This document shows, in pieces, positions 36,192 to 47,611 of a stretch of DNA of 64,000 bases. Numbering within the stretch: the stretch's first letter is position 1; each line of letters starts with the position of its first letter. The position numbers and the translations under genes are program-made. Origin of the DNA: Litoditis marina (lineage: Eukaryota > Nematoda > Chromadorea > Rhabditida > Rhabditidae); the NCBI GenBank assembly GCA_964036275.1, contig OZ038433.1, positions 16,870,257 through 16,934,256 of the forward strand, in the 5' to 3' direction. The notes below the pieces were generated by a model. The model ran no database searches. It saw nothing but the letters and a program-made list of their open reading frames with translations, and was not told where the DNA came from.

Positions 36192-37554
36192 ATGTTTCTC
36201 TTCCCGGACTGGTTATGTTCTGCCGCACTACTACTGTATCAAATGATCACAGTGAAAGCAAACACAGGTACCTATGATTACATCACTTCGTTGGACTTCT
36301 AGTTGGAACCCGATTCTTTTTTCGCCTGAATTCATAAATTTTTACGGAAAGGCAACGAGATCCAACTTCAAACACAGAGAGATAGGACATCACGTATAGA
36401 ATTGGTTCACGAGAAACCAACTCTATAAGAGCTTAACATTTATAACGTCGTTTTCAGTTGACGAACTGTTCTTCCTGCCCATGGTATTCGATCCCACTGT
36501 TATCGAGGCCAGCTCAAACATTGTGGGTACCAAGATTAGGCGAGTTGGTGGGTTACAGACACAAAGTATTCGATAGAAGTAGTTAGATTAACTCGTCATT
36601 AAAGGGGGGCAGCGAGGAATGCTCAATTCAGAATACGCGCTATAATGCGATACACTAAAAAGCACTAGACGCAGAGCAGCTGGGCAAACGCCGAAACGAA
36701 CGCACGAACGAAAGAACGAAAGAACGAAAACGAGCAATCCATTATTAGAGGCTTTTGCGTTTCAAACGAACACACCTAACCGACATGTTTTTTCTTCAGT
36801 CTCTGGCACCGGAATTTAAACAGATTGAACGGACTCACTCGTAATCAACTCTGCAAAACTCTACCGCTCCGTGCAGGGGGATTCAAAACACAGGCAATAG
36901 AGTGTGGTACAATACATGAGAAAACGAAATTGAATTCCGCATAATCAGACGTGTAATTATATCTGCGATAACTCATATTTTGAATACAAATACAAAGAGG
37001 TTGGTCATAGCCGAAGGAAAGCTCCAACTATGTCTGAAATTGATGATACCCTCGCTTCAGGCGGTGTAGGGTGTAGCGATCCCTTCAACCTCATGAGAAG
37101 TTTATATGAGTTTCTTATGAGATACCTCATAGGCTACTCGTGAACTCTCAATGCTGTACCACAGCAATCAAAATAATCTCATGAGAAGCACATGGTAATA
37201 GCTCATGAGGTATCTCGTGAGGTTTTTGAGGGATTTCTTACGCCGCCAGTTGATAGTGGCAATAACTGCAACATACGCATCCAAATAACGACTGTCTTCT
37301 TTCCGAGCGGGTTTGTATCTTCTTAGTTTGCTCGCAATTCAGGGTATGTTAATATTTCCGAATTGCTTGCAATCAATTTTGGATGGGCGTATCGTCATTT
37401 TTCCAGAAATTCAAATAATTTCAGATGGCATGCATGATGTGTTCTTTCTGGTTGGCAACAAATCCTGTCAGTCAACGAAACCCTACTATCCGTGAGTTAA
37501 TTCAGCATAATTAACATAATGTTCATTTTAAGCTTGCAAAACAGCTGTTACTGA
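36192..37554 (+). CDS. Small secreted protein, 84 aa, tandem copy B
   Basis: Exons 36192-36267, 36458-36547, 37425-37491 and 37533-37554; lengths of the first three equal copy A exactly (76, 90, 67). Signal peptide MFLFPDWLCSAALLLYQM; mature part with DELFFLPMVFD, EASSNIVGTKI, DVFFLVGNKSC, then PYYPLQNSCY and TGA. Copy A ends LQSSC, so the C-terminal cysteine is kept although the stops differ. Acceptors are TTTTCAG, ATTTCAG and, for the last, the weaker TTTTAAG. A CTCATGAG-type MITE sits in intron 2 (37060-37247). Confidence 0.65.
37060..37247. mobile_element. MITE rich in CTCATGAG words, copy 3
   Basis: Ends GGCGGTGTAG...GCGATCCCT and AGGGATTTCTTACGCCGCC; interior CTCATGAG words. In intron 2 of small secreted gene B. 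Confidence 0.7.
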
Positions 37555-37763
37555 TCTGAAAAGTTCTCTTCTTCTGCCTGTCGAAGACTGTCGTTCATAA
37601 GTTTTTTTAAAATGCGACGCAAATAGAGAAGTAGTGATAAATGATAATAGAACGTGAGAAAAAAACATTTGAAAAGACTAAATTTTTTTGGTATACTCAG
37701 TAGTAGGAAAAGAGAAGACGAATAGAGAGGGCCTGATCGTGTGGCTCTGATCTAAAAACTATT

Positions 37764-37927
37764 AAAGGGGGGGGGGGCAGAAAGGAAAGCTAGTTTAGGT
37801 ACCCCGGGGTACCTAAATATACCTAAACAGGCCGGGTTGGGATGCTATATCCCGGGCTGAATTGACCGGGAAATAGCTCGGGATAGCATCCCAACCCGGC
37901 CCGGGATGTTTCATGCATACCGCCTCT
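37764..37927. mobile_element. Half MITE joined to hairpin element copy 2
   Basis: 37764-37827 matches one end of the 56562-56755 MITE (TTAAAGG-run, CAGAAAGGAAAGC). It abuts the hairpin element at 37828-37927, whose left arm is partly replaced. Confidence 0.6.
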
Positions 37928-38120
37928 GGAGCATGAAATCTGCTCTCAATTAGAACGTAATTCAGTCATTCGTTCTAAACTACTGACTCTAACAACTTTT
38001 GTTTTTTGAAAAACGTTCATTGTTCTGAATGTTGCTCCAGGGATGAGAACTACGAGGCCAAAAATAGGCTAAAGCTAGGGAATTATAGGTAAAATAAAAT
38101 AGCTATTTTTTAACCTTATT

Positions 38121-38225
38121 AGGCTAGTCGTTTCCTAGAATAGGCTAGCTGTTTCCTAAAATAGGCTAGCTGTTACCTAGAATTGGCTAGCTGTTACCTA
38201 GAATAGGCTAGTAAATACCTATTAT
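38121..38225. repeat. 21-bp tandem repeat, five units
   Basis: Units start at 38121, 38142, 38163, 38184 and 38205, consensus AGGCTAGCTGTTACCTAGAAT with few changes. Not in the other half of the duplication. Confidence 0.9.
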
Positions 38226-38796
38226 AGCCTCGTAAGTTTCACCAGAGTTCGTTATTCTAATGTATAAAAAAGTGGAAAGAGAGTAAAGATTGGTTTTGGT
38301 TGATACCTGTAAAGTAAATATGAAAGGGGGGCAACAAACAAATGTTTTGAAACGAAAGTCAATCTAATTTAGTTTAAAGTTTCACAACAACTGAATTTAT
38401 TGTAACGGAAAACATTCTGATTTGAACTTACAACGATCTAACCCTATCGGTTGTAAAAAAAACGAGATTAGCCTTTTTTTGCAAAAAACTGGCCTAGTAT
38501 CCGTTTATTGCCTCTCTTTCGTATTCCTTGTACACATTTTATCGAAAACTAATCATTATTCTTATAGTGTAAAATTAATTTGAACAGAGGTATCTTTCGT
38601 GTAACAAGGACTTTTAGATACACAGAGAGACACAGAGATACAGAGAAAAAGAGAAAATGAGTTGGAAACCGACCAACAAGAAACCTATGGAGACGGAAAA
38701 AATGAAAACAATGTGTGCCACATCATAAATACTCGTTCTAGGTTCTCGACTACGAAGATGAAGAATTATTGGATAAACGGTACTGATACTGATAAC

Positions 38797-38901
38797 GGTA
38801 ACAACCGATGGACAAACCTCCGACAGTTACCACACCGCCCTTCACGACAGAACCAAATACGAAAAATGCTTCAACGAAGAGACCATCAATGTAACTTGCA
38901 C
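38797..38901 (-). pseudogene. Duplicate of the 35151-35258 exon, isolated
   Basis: Reads IDGLFVEAFFVFGSVVKGGV and GLSIGCY, with the same acceptor (CTACTTCAG) and donor position as the first copy and a clean 3-base deletion that keeps the frame (105 against 108 bases). The downstream juxtamembrane and transmembrane exons are missing here, so the copy is probably non-functional now despite its conserved frame. Confidence 0.5.
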
Positions 38902-39359
38902 CTGAAGTAGTAAGCCGACGTTGCCCGGAATTTTTGTTTTCTCCACTTTTTTAATTTTCCGTATACACTGTTTTCTATTCTTCGTTTTATTTGTAGTTTG
39001 AACCCCCGCCAATAGGAAGGAACTTTCGTTCATGATTTCATATGCTTTTCACCAATTGAAGACGCCAACTGTTTCTCCTTAGAACATGATGAGTCTGTGA
39101 ACACTCTTTGTCCTGACACCTATAAATGTCTTTCGGATGTCGGTCTGCGTCTTACTCGTAACTTATCTCTCGCCGATTTCTCCAGTAACCGTGTTATTCA
39201 GTAACCAGTTAATTAACTAGGTTGCCTGATTAACCAATTGACCATCCGACCAATGCTTAATAAGGCGGTTCAAAAAACAAGAAACCCGGTTACTGGTTGA
39301 TCGGTGTGGTTAACATAGCCTCGTTGAATAAAGACTTCGTCATATTTCGCTACGATCTT

Positions 39360-40320
39360 TTCAAGTTACTATTGGTCGAGCTTCAAGTTACTATTGGTCG
39401 AGCAAAATAAGATCTTCCCAAAATAACTAGTGGAGTCACTCAGGGGGTGTTCTTTCCCCGATACTATTCAGCATTTACACCTGTGAAGTTCCGGAAATGC
39501 TGTCAATTGGTGGAGTTAGATGTAAAGTGTTCGCGGATGACACGAAGGTTTATCAGAGTTTTTCACGTGAGCAAGCTACAGACCATCTCCAGACTGCTAA
39601 AGACAAGGCACGGTAGCAAAGTCGTGGAAGTGGTGAGCTCACCCTGATTAAGGACCTGATCACAGTCTGGCCACATAGTTGCCAACTTTGTATGTATAAG
39701 CTTAGTGCAGCTGACCCAAGTCTGGGTGAGGTGGTGACCAGATAGTTGAGCTCAAAGGTGACCTTTTCATGAGACTTTGCTACGCTACAAGATGTATGAA
39801 TGGGCACAACACTGGCAGTTACCATTAACAGTAGAAAAACGAAAGTGATGCATATTGTTAAAAACGATCCGGAAAGAAACGATGTTATTTCTCGCTCTGA
39901 TGTTGAGAAAGTCAGTAATATGCGTGATTTAGGGTTTAATGGTAATGAAACACTGAACTTTGCTGACCATTGTAAGAGAGTAGGCAGACTTGCAAAGAGA
40001 AGAACTCAATTTATTCAAATCGTTGAAAGTCAAAAAACGTCCTTGTGAAACTCTACAAGACCTATGTTTGTCCTATTGTTGAAAGTGGATGTTAATTGAG
40101 ATGAAAGTGTTGTGAAAGCACTTGAATCTGTGCAGTTGTTCATAAGAAAAGATGGTTACACTTATTGTAAAGTACCTTCATCTGAAGTGCGAAATAGAAT
40201 ATTTGGTCTGACATTTTTCCCCAGTCGTAGAGATAGATTTGATCTTGTCATGGTGCACAAAATTTTACTTTTATACTTTTTCAAACTCCAGAACTAGAGG
40301 ATCGAACACAAAACTGAGTT
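39360..40320 (+). pseudogene. CR1-like reverse transcriptase remnant with FADD motif
   Basis: The plus strand shows TSGVTQGV, a frame change, then PILFSIYTCEVPEML and KVFADDTKVYQS, the polymerase catalytic FADD box. After a MITE (39604-39791) the thumb region continues in shifting frames: WAQHWQLPL, NMRDLGF, NFADHCKRVGRLAKRR, KLYKTYVCPIVESG, RKDGYTYCKVPS and FPSRRDRFDLVMVHK. Frameshifts, the insertion and missing ends make it a dead copy. Relatives: 3916-4459 and 49356-49520. Confidence 0.75.
39604..39791. mobile_element. MITE with GGCACCGTAGCAAAGTC ends, copy 3, inside reverse transcriptase
   Basis: Ends GGCACGGTAGCAAAGTC and GAGACTTTGCTACG. It splits the CR1-like reverse transcriptase just after ADDTKVYQSF and the following QATDHLQTAKDK, so it inserted after that element. 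Confidence 0.75.
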
Positions 40321-40464
40321 TTCCAATACCAATAATAATTATTTTTTCTCCGTGCGCAGGCTCAAAATACTTGAAACTAAGAAAAAGAAGATTTTGTCAA
40401 TTTCAGCTGCTGGTTTGAAACGAATTTTAACCTAATATTGTGACATAAACTCGAAGAATTGTAC

Positions 40465-40515
40465 TCGGCGAATTGTACAAATTCTGATCCCGTAATAAAC
40501 TATTGTATTGTGACA
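40465..40515 (+). repeat. RTE 3'-tail fragment
   Basis: Matches the end of the 23599-24155 RTE (GGCGAATTGTACAAATTCTG, then CCCGTAATAAACTATTGTAT). Confidence 0.7.
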
Positions 40516-41086
40516 TATGTACTGTATTGACTGACTGTTTATTATGTCACTATTGCCATGTTATTCATTCTTGTACTGTATATTACATATGTTTTCGGTT
40601 CCGTGTAGAATTTGCCCCCTACTTGTTGTAATATCTTTCCGCGTTTCAACCATACTGTCTTTGCAATCCCGGCAATGTTTTCCATTTTATCCATTTATTT
40701 TATTACACGCTTCATTCTCGTAGTGAATTCATTCATTCATTCATTCATCCACCTATGAATTCAATCATGGGATCGATTCGATAATGGAGAACTATTATTC
40801 TGTGAAACGTCGACGAAGATATGATAATTTGTTATTATGGTTTATCGTCCTGTCTCGCAATCTCACTTATTATACATCATACAGGATGAACTAAAAGAAA
40901 ATGGAGAACAATTAGGGAATAAGTAATTAAGCTTTTTTGGTCAAAGTTGTAAGTTCTGCAGCGATTTTTCGTTCTACTAGAGAAACAAAGCACCGTTCAT
41001 CGATGTGTGTAAATGTTTGAAACTGCCTTTGGAGAAGGTAATTAACGTGATATTCTTAGTTAATCATTTGAATAAGTTTAAGGGCC

Positions 41087-41330
41087 AATTCTATATGTAA
41101 CCGGGTTTGGTAACCGTTTTTTCAGGTTTTCTCACAGGTAACCGGTGGGTAACCTCAAGCTGAAATCCGGTCACTGTACAAACTAACGATAAAAACCACA
41201 TTTTGCGTGAGAAAAACCGGTAACCGGTTTTTCATTTAAGGTTACTAACCGGTTACCTACTGAGGTAACCTGAAAAAGAGGTTACTAAAAAAAAGTTTGG
41301 TTACCTAAAAACCCGGTTACATATAGAATT
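41087..41330. mobile_element. MITE with AATTCTATATGTAACCGGGT ends
   Basis: Left end AATTCTATATGTAACCGGGT and right end ACCCGGTTACATATAGAATT are exact complements; GGTTACC words fill the interior. A one-ended relative lies at 43500-43622. Confidence 0.85.
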
Positions 41331-41631
41331 TACCCAGTTCGTTTTCTCTATTGAAGCGGGTTCCAATTTGGCGGCGTCCTGATTCTGTTTATCTTCTTGG
41401 GTAGTTTTCCTGTAAATTCATCAGGGGGTATCCTAGAGAGCATAATATGGATCAAGTTTTTTTTCTCTTTTGACTAGACTTTCCTTTTTCGTTTTTCCTT
41501 TCAGCTTTCAATTTTTTCCTAGCGTCTCTTTGTGTTTCCTAGCGGTCTCATCACAGACAGTTAGCGTATTTCTCAGTAGAAATTAGAACAACCGAACGAT
41601 CACGTAGGTATTACAGGAACCCTGTAGTGAG

Positions 41632-42102
41632 CTAGTCTTGTTTTGGGACAAAGAGTACAGGCAAGAAAAAATGTGCCCATATTTGGGGAACGCGTGTTTT
41701 CGTTATTTTGTGACCTGTGACCGCAACGTATCTCGGTTGTCTAGTTTGTAACCATATCATGAAGGTCTCAAAAGTGCATATACGTTGTGGTGTCTCGGCA
41801 GTTTTTAACTTTTCTAGTCCAACGCTCATGTTTATACATCTTCTTGGCTGGGATGCTAATTCAATATAATATAGATCAATTACAATTTCATACATCAGGT
41901 TCCACAAAACACGTAATGATTCATGCATAAGTACTGTGTTCATTTTATCATACAAGTTTACTAATACAACCCAAACTACTCTTTCTCCGGTCGGGAATTG
42001 CAAACAGCACTGTCTCAGTTTGTAGGGGACATACATGTACACGTATGACTTTATAGTTTGTCTCCAGTTTCTTTGAACATTTTTCTTCAAAGTCGTTTCC
42101 AC
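41632..42102 (-). CDS. Hypothetical ORF, 156 aa, doubtful
   Basis: An unusually long uninterrupted frame for this AT-rich window, starting METTLKKNVQRNW and ending FLPVLFVPKQD. No signal peptide, helices or family motif recognised, and no splice support. It may be a transposon relic or chance. Confidence 0.2.
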   Translation of the reverse strand: METTLKKNVQRNWRQTIKSYVYMYVPYKLRQCCLQFPTGERVVWVVLVNLYDKMNTVLMHESLRVLWNLMYEIVIDLYYIELASQPRRCINMSVGLEKLKTAETPQRICTFETFMIWLQTRQPRYVAVTGHKITKTRVPQIWAHFFLPVLFVPKQD

Positions 42103-42485
42103 TACTGACTCCTAGGATAGCATTTCGACCCTACAGCGATTCAACGAAGCAGTTTAAAGCATATGGTATTTTTTTATGCTTTCTTATTAGAGCGCCCAAC
42201 GTTATAGTGTTTATCAAGTTAATAGGTTCGATAAACACAGATAGAAATAAAAAAAGTACTGAATACAACATGTTCATGCGTACATACAGACACCACCACG
42301 TACGAAAGCATAACAAAGTCTATGATGAGATCTTCTCCAACTTTTCTAATTATCATAGTATAGGTCTCGTCAGTAGGGGTTGTTAATCGAGTTCAAAATG
42401 TTCCGAGTTCGGAGTTCAACTCGGGACTCATTTGTTTTCTGAGTTTGTTTTTACTTTATATTATTTTCTTAACTCTTTGTTAAGA

Positions 42486-45400
42486 ATGCAACTGACGCTA
42501 AGTACCCCTGGAGATGGTTTGATGAAAACTCACGTGACGTGGACCGATATAGAAGAATGGATCGAGAACGAGAAAGGAGTGAAAGTAGAATTCGGTCCGA
42601 ACCGAAAACTGACACCGATAGGTGAAGGGCAGGTGAGATTTCTATGTGGAAGTACTAAGTAATCGTTGTTGTAGTTGGATCTAGTTACGCGTCATAATTC
42701 ACGAGTTCCGACTACGGGATCGAAACTACTAACACAAATAGCTAGAACAACGTATGAGCTCTCTTCGGAAAGAGCAAACATATATAGTTACTAGTTCACC
42801 AACTAAGGTTGTTTCCAAATTCACCTACGTATCTCTGATCTGCACACTCTCTTGGAAATTGTCCTGTTGCTCAAACGGAGTTCCAGTTAGTCACATAACT
42901 ACTATTGTGGATGTATTTGATATTTTCTGCAGGACTTCATCTTTCGATCATTTTCGTAGCTGAACAGTCCAAACTGCTTCGCGCGCATTTGTTAGCAGCT
43001 TTGAGCAGGTCTAAAACTAATAGATAACCAAGGTTCTGGCAAAAGTTATGATATAGTCTTCAAGGTTCACTTGGTGACGCCTATGTATTTTGTAGTGTTA
43101 GTTTTTAGAGTTTTTACAGTAGGCTCACTTATGAAAAAAGAAACTTGTAGACAAGTACTTTCAGGGTTTCATGTCACGTCTTGGTGTGATCGACTCGGAC
43201 TGGCTGGGAGACTCGGCCGGGGTTCCCCATAGGTCAGAATATAGTTGGCGTCATATTGTCGTCATACTTACTGAGAGCCCTACAGCACACATTCCAGAGT
43301 TCTGAGAACTGTTTTCTACTACTAACTTCCCCTTTGTCAAAATAATTTACAAACGAGCTTTGTTTTGGAAAATAAATGTGTGAGAAAGGTGGTAGCTTTC
43401 ACGGTAGTATTTTTAAACCGAACTAAAAATTTTTATCCATAACTCACACTAGTTGGTCGTTCGAAAAAATTGGGAATTGTTTTCGTTATTGCGACTATAT
43501 AACTACGGTGACCGGATTTCAATTTGAGGTTACCTACCGGTAACCTGTGACGTAACCTGGAGAAAGGTTTACCAAAACCCGGTTAGGTTAACAAAAAACC
43601 CGGTTACATATAAGACGGTTCCAACTAATTTTTTTTTCAAAATTCAAAGTAGTTCACGGAATTCTGTCAATCTGTGAACGGGAACTTTTTCTTGAGCCTT
43701 GCGGTCGAAATGACACAATTTTAGTTTTTTTTGTCAACGCGATGTTGGCATTTGACAATGAGATTCAGATTCTTTTGGCAAATGCTAAGTGAACGGAGTT
43801 CTTTTGTCACTTGTCACCCGAAGGGATCATCTTTACCATTTGCCATTTGCACTGATTCATTTTGACACTTGCCAAACCGTTGAGAGGATTCGAACCCTTG
43901 GCCGCTGGGCCAAAAGCAAGAGCACTACCACTACACTAAGGGAGCACCTGCATTTGAAAGGAAAGGACCGCGCTATATATAACCCCGCCGCAATTGTTCA
44001 GATTAACGCTGTCAAACATGAGTGTATTAAAAAGGATGAGTTTATTAAAATTAAATTTCATAAATATAAAACGTGAATTTAAAGGTTCACAGCAAAAAAA
44101 CATTTCAGCTAGTTAAAAGCCAGTAGCAACTTTTCGCCCAACATCGCAGGTTTAAGTGTTTACGATATTCATGTTTCCGCTTCTCGTTTTTTCTTTCAAA
44201 GATTCGCACCCATAATTCGTCATCCATTTTCATCCCGTTATGAATATGTCCGCCCCGGTGTGTGTGTACGAACTGTTCGCGCTCTAGAACGTAGCCCGCT
44301 TAGTGTAGTGGTAAGCGTCTCGCTTTTGGTGTGGCGGGGTCAGGTTCGATTCCCGCATGAGGCAAACCCTGTTGACACGTGTCAAGAAAGAGGATAGTTC
44401 CTGGCAATTGCCAGGTGTTGAGCAGTGATATTATCACTTGCCAAGTGTTGAGCAGTGATAGTATCACTTGGCAGACTTCAATATCTATGTTGGCGCTTGT
44501 CATTTGGGTTTGCTCTAATATTTGCTCGGTTCGCCCCGGTGTGTGTGTACGAACTGTTCGCGCTCTAGAACGTAGCCCGCTTAGTGTAGTGGTAAGCGTC
44601 TCGCTTTTGGTGTGGCGGGGTCAGGTTCGATTCCCGCATGAGGCAAACCCTGTTGACACGTGTCAAGAAAGAGGATAGTTCCTGGCAATTGCCAGGTGTT
44701 GAGCAGTGATATTATCACTTGCCAAGTGTTGAGCAGTGATAGTATCACTTGGCAGACTTCAATATCTATGTTGGCGCTTGTCATTTGGGTTTGCTCTAAT
44801 ATCTCCCAGATACATCAGCAACTTTGACAAGATAATGGTTTACTTGTCACACCCACTCCGTTGACAACATTTTGGTAAAAAAAACGGAAATTTTGAAAAA
44901 ATTCAGTTGGACCCGTCTTATATAGATTCGTCATCAAGATCACGACACGTCTTAGCGTCAAGAGTCTTGGCGACGCAATTCGAGAAATGAACGGAAATGG
45001 AGAAGAAGAAATAGAGAAGCAGGAAGCGGCCGGAGAAGTGTTCGAAGTCGTATCCAAATTGGTGAATTATGGTTTGGGTTCAGCTTGAAGATGCCGTTCA
45101 CAAATAATTACCAATGTTTACTATGAATCAAACAGGTGGTGGCGACACAAAACCCAAAAACAGACCTGATAAGCATAGATGTGAATCAATTCGTTTCGAG
45201 CTTTTCTGATCAAGCAAAATGGACTTATCCGAGTTGAGTCACCATGAAAAACCCGATCAAACCATCAATAAGCACGGAAACATAAAAATTACCTAGCTAG
45301 GCATTTCCAGTTGGAACAAATCTACCAAAAACACGGTAGATTCTTCTCCGCTCTTCTCCGTTTGTAGTTTTTTAACAGTTCTATTTTTTGAAGTTCGAAT

Positions 45401-47567
45401 TTTTAAGGGGTGGGGGTGTGTACTTGGTTTGAGCAACAACCTATGTTTCAAGTTTCACAACACCGAAGTCGACACCTACAGTCTTCTGACAAAACACGCC
45501 TCCGAGGACGCGAACACACTCGGGATTTTCTTCAGCAGAAAGTTCACAGATGACAATCAATTGCGAGGTAACGAAGGATCATAGCCAAACGTCGAGCATC
45601 ATTTGATGACAAATATAGAATTATTTTAGTCCTTGACTCATATTGCTCAAATTCAGTTGGTTTCACTTTTTCTTGTTTTTTCTATGTATCTCACACACAT
45701 CGAGTTACGACAAGAAAATTGTACTATTTAAACCAAAACTTTTCTCCAATTACTTGGGAGCAGTTCCGAAATTGAGATTGCTTGTAGGATTCATCGGCAT
45801 GGAGTTTGTGGATGACACTACAAGGCACGTGTACAACAATGTGACCCCGAATGAACTGAAAGACGTGAGTTTGTCGAAATGACCCCCCCCCCCCCCCTTG
45901 TGTATCTGTGTATTACATAATAATAGGCTATAATATAATCGGTTGATCTTGCGCTCATGGAATGGAAGAAAAGATGCCAAAGAAAGTAGTTAACTTCGTG
46001 CTTTGCCAAAAAATCTGCCAAAATCTTTCGTCGACGTGCCTGGTGCTTTGCGCAAACTGGACCTCCGCCAATGAACTTGACTATTCTTATTTCCTAGACT
46101 CTTATTTTGCTTCGATTTTATTTTTTTCTGTGCATTATATGCACCTTTTTGTTTCTCTTGTTGACTATCTTTTGAAGTTTTCAAGAGGACAGTAGAGTGA
46201 TGGATTGTTGCGCGCCAGTTGTTTTGAGGTGATATAGAACATGTGGGCTCGAAACTGCCTCTTCGGCTAATTTTCTTATGATAAGAAGGATTCGTCTGGA
46301 ACACTTTGTTTCTAGGCCCTTCGCGCTGTTGCTCGATTGCAAGCGTGTGGTCTCAAGTTTACCCTAGATGAGCGAACACTCATCCCGAACAGATTCAGAA
46401 TGCTCTATTCGAAGCTGATGGCTCCAGAAGTGCGTGGGTCGATTCTATCCAGCGCTCGCACACAAAATATAGGTTTGGTCAACCCTTTGTGGACACCGTA
46501 CCATCGATTTTGTAAGGGGCGGGGTTTGGCTAGAAGCCAGCTAATCTCCGTATCTACACACTCTCTCAGCTGCTGGCAAGTAATCAACGACCGCTCGCCC
46601 CGCATTTATCAATCGATCGAACCTTCAGCTGTCTTTATGGGGAAAATGGCGACTATATGGTTGTTGATTTAGCGGTTGGTAACTAGAGAGCCACAGCCGT
46701 AATCGGAACACGTCTAACAGATTCTTAATTCGGTTACAAAGCTCAATGCAGAAATTTGCCCTTTTCTCAATTTACGTTGCATCCTAAATCAGCTTAATTG
46801 TAGTTATGAACTAATCTATTGGCTATTTAACTCAACGAATGTGTAAAATTGCAGAATGAAAACTTGTGAACCCCCGACTATTACATTCTATGAGTATGAA
46901 ATTGTTAATCGAACAACACGGAATTACTAAATAAGTGGTAACTCACCAAAAAAACCCGAACGGGACCCGAATACCCGAGAAAACACAATTTTTTCAGTGC
47001 CTGAGCAATATCTACACTGGCATAGTGAAGGGACATAGTCCCGAGTTGGTACAAAATGGAGAAGTTCTGAAGTCCTTCGTGGAAGAATTGTCTGATACAT
47101 CGGCCGTAGACACACTGAACTCGGAACTTGGTGGGTCTACCATCTAGAAGTGGAGCGAGAACTTGAAAACAAAGCAAAAGGAAGATTCAGCTATACACGA
47201 AGTCACGGAATTCGCATTCGAATGAGGTATCGTGCACTTTGTCATTGCCCGTTTCTGAGTTCTGTTGTGTTCAACATGTTTCACGTGACTATGTAATCGG
47301 CTAACAGTATAGAGAACGTGGTAGAACGACGAGAAAACATTTCATCCACCATTTTCTCAATGTTTCAACCGCATACTGCCGTGTATATAGTAATCCTGCC
47401 CGCGAAGACAGCATATATGGCTGAATGGATAGAGCAGGGCCCCCGTTGAGTCGAGCATTTTACTGCAGTGACCCAGGCACAAATACGAGAGAGAATGGAA
47501 ATGAATGAAATTGCAAACAATCTAAAATTTGAACTGCCCACACACACTTTCTCTCTCTATCTCTCTC

Positions 47568-47611
<44 letters not shown>

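Larger units (their letters stand above)
31875..39050. repeat. Tandem segmental duplication (about 4.3-kb offset)
   Basis: 31875-35400 is repeated in the same order at 36192-39050: small secreted gene, hairpin element (33720 / 37828), the stretch with TTTTGAAACGAAAGTCAATC, the stretch with GAAAATGAGTTGGAAACC, and the minus exon at 35151 / 38797. The first half has about 0.7 kb extra (34150-34870) holding transmembrane exons. The second half has a MITE half and a 21-bp tandem repeat not seen in the first. Confidence 0.8.

Noticed and set aside
44294..44645. Two functional tRNA genes
   Set aside because: A and B boxes are present, but the arms do not pair as a cloverleaf by eye; the T-arm pairs GCGGG with CCCGC over an oversized loop. 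Treated as SINE-type repeats.
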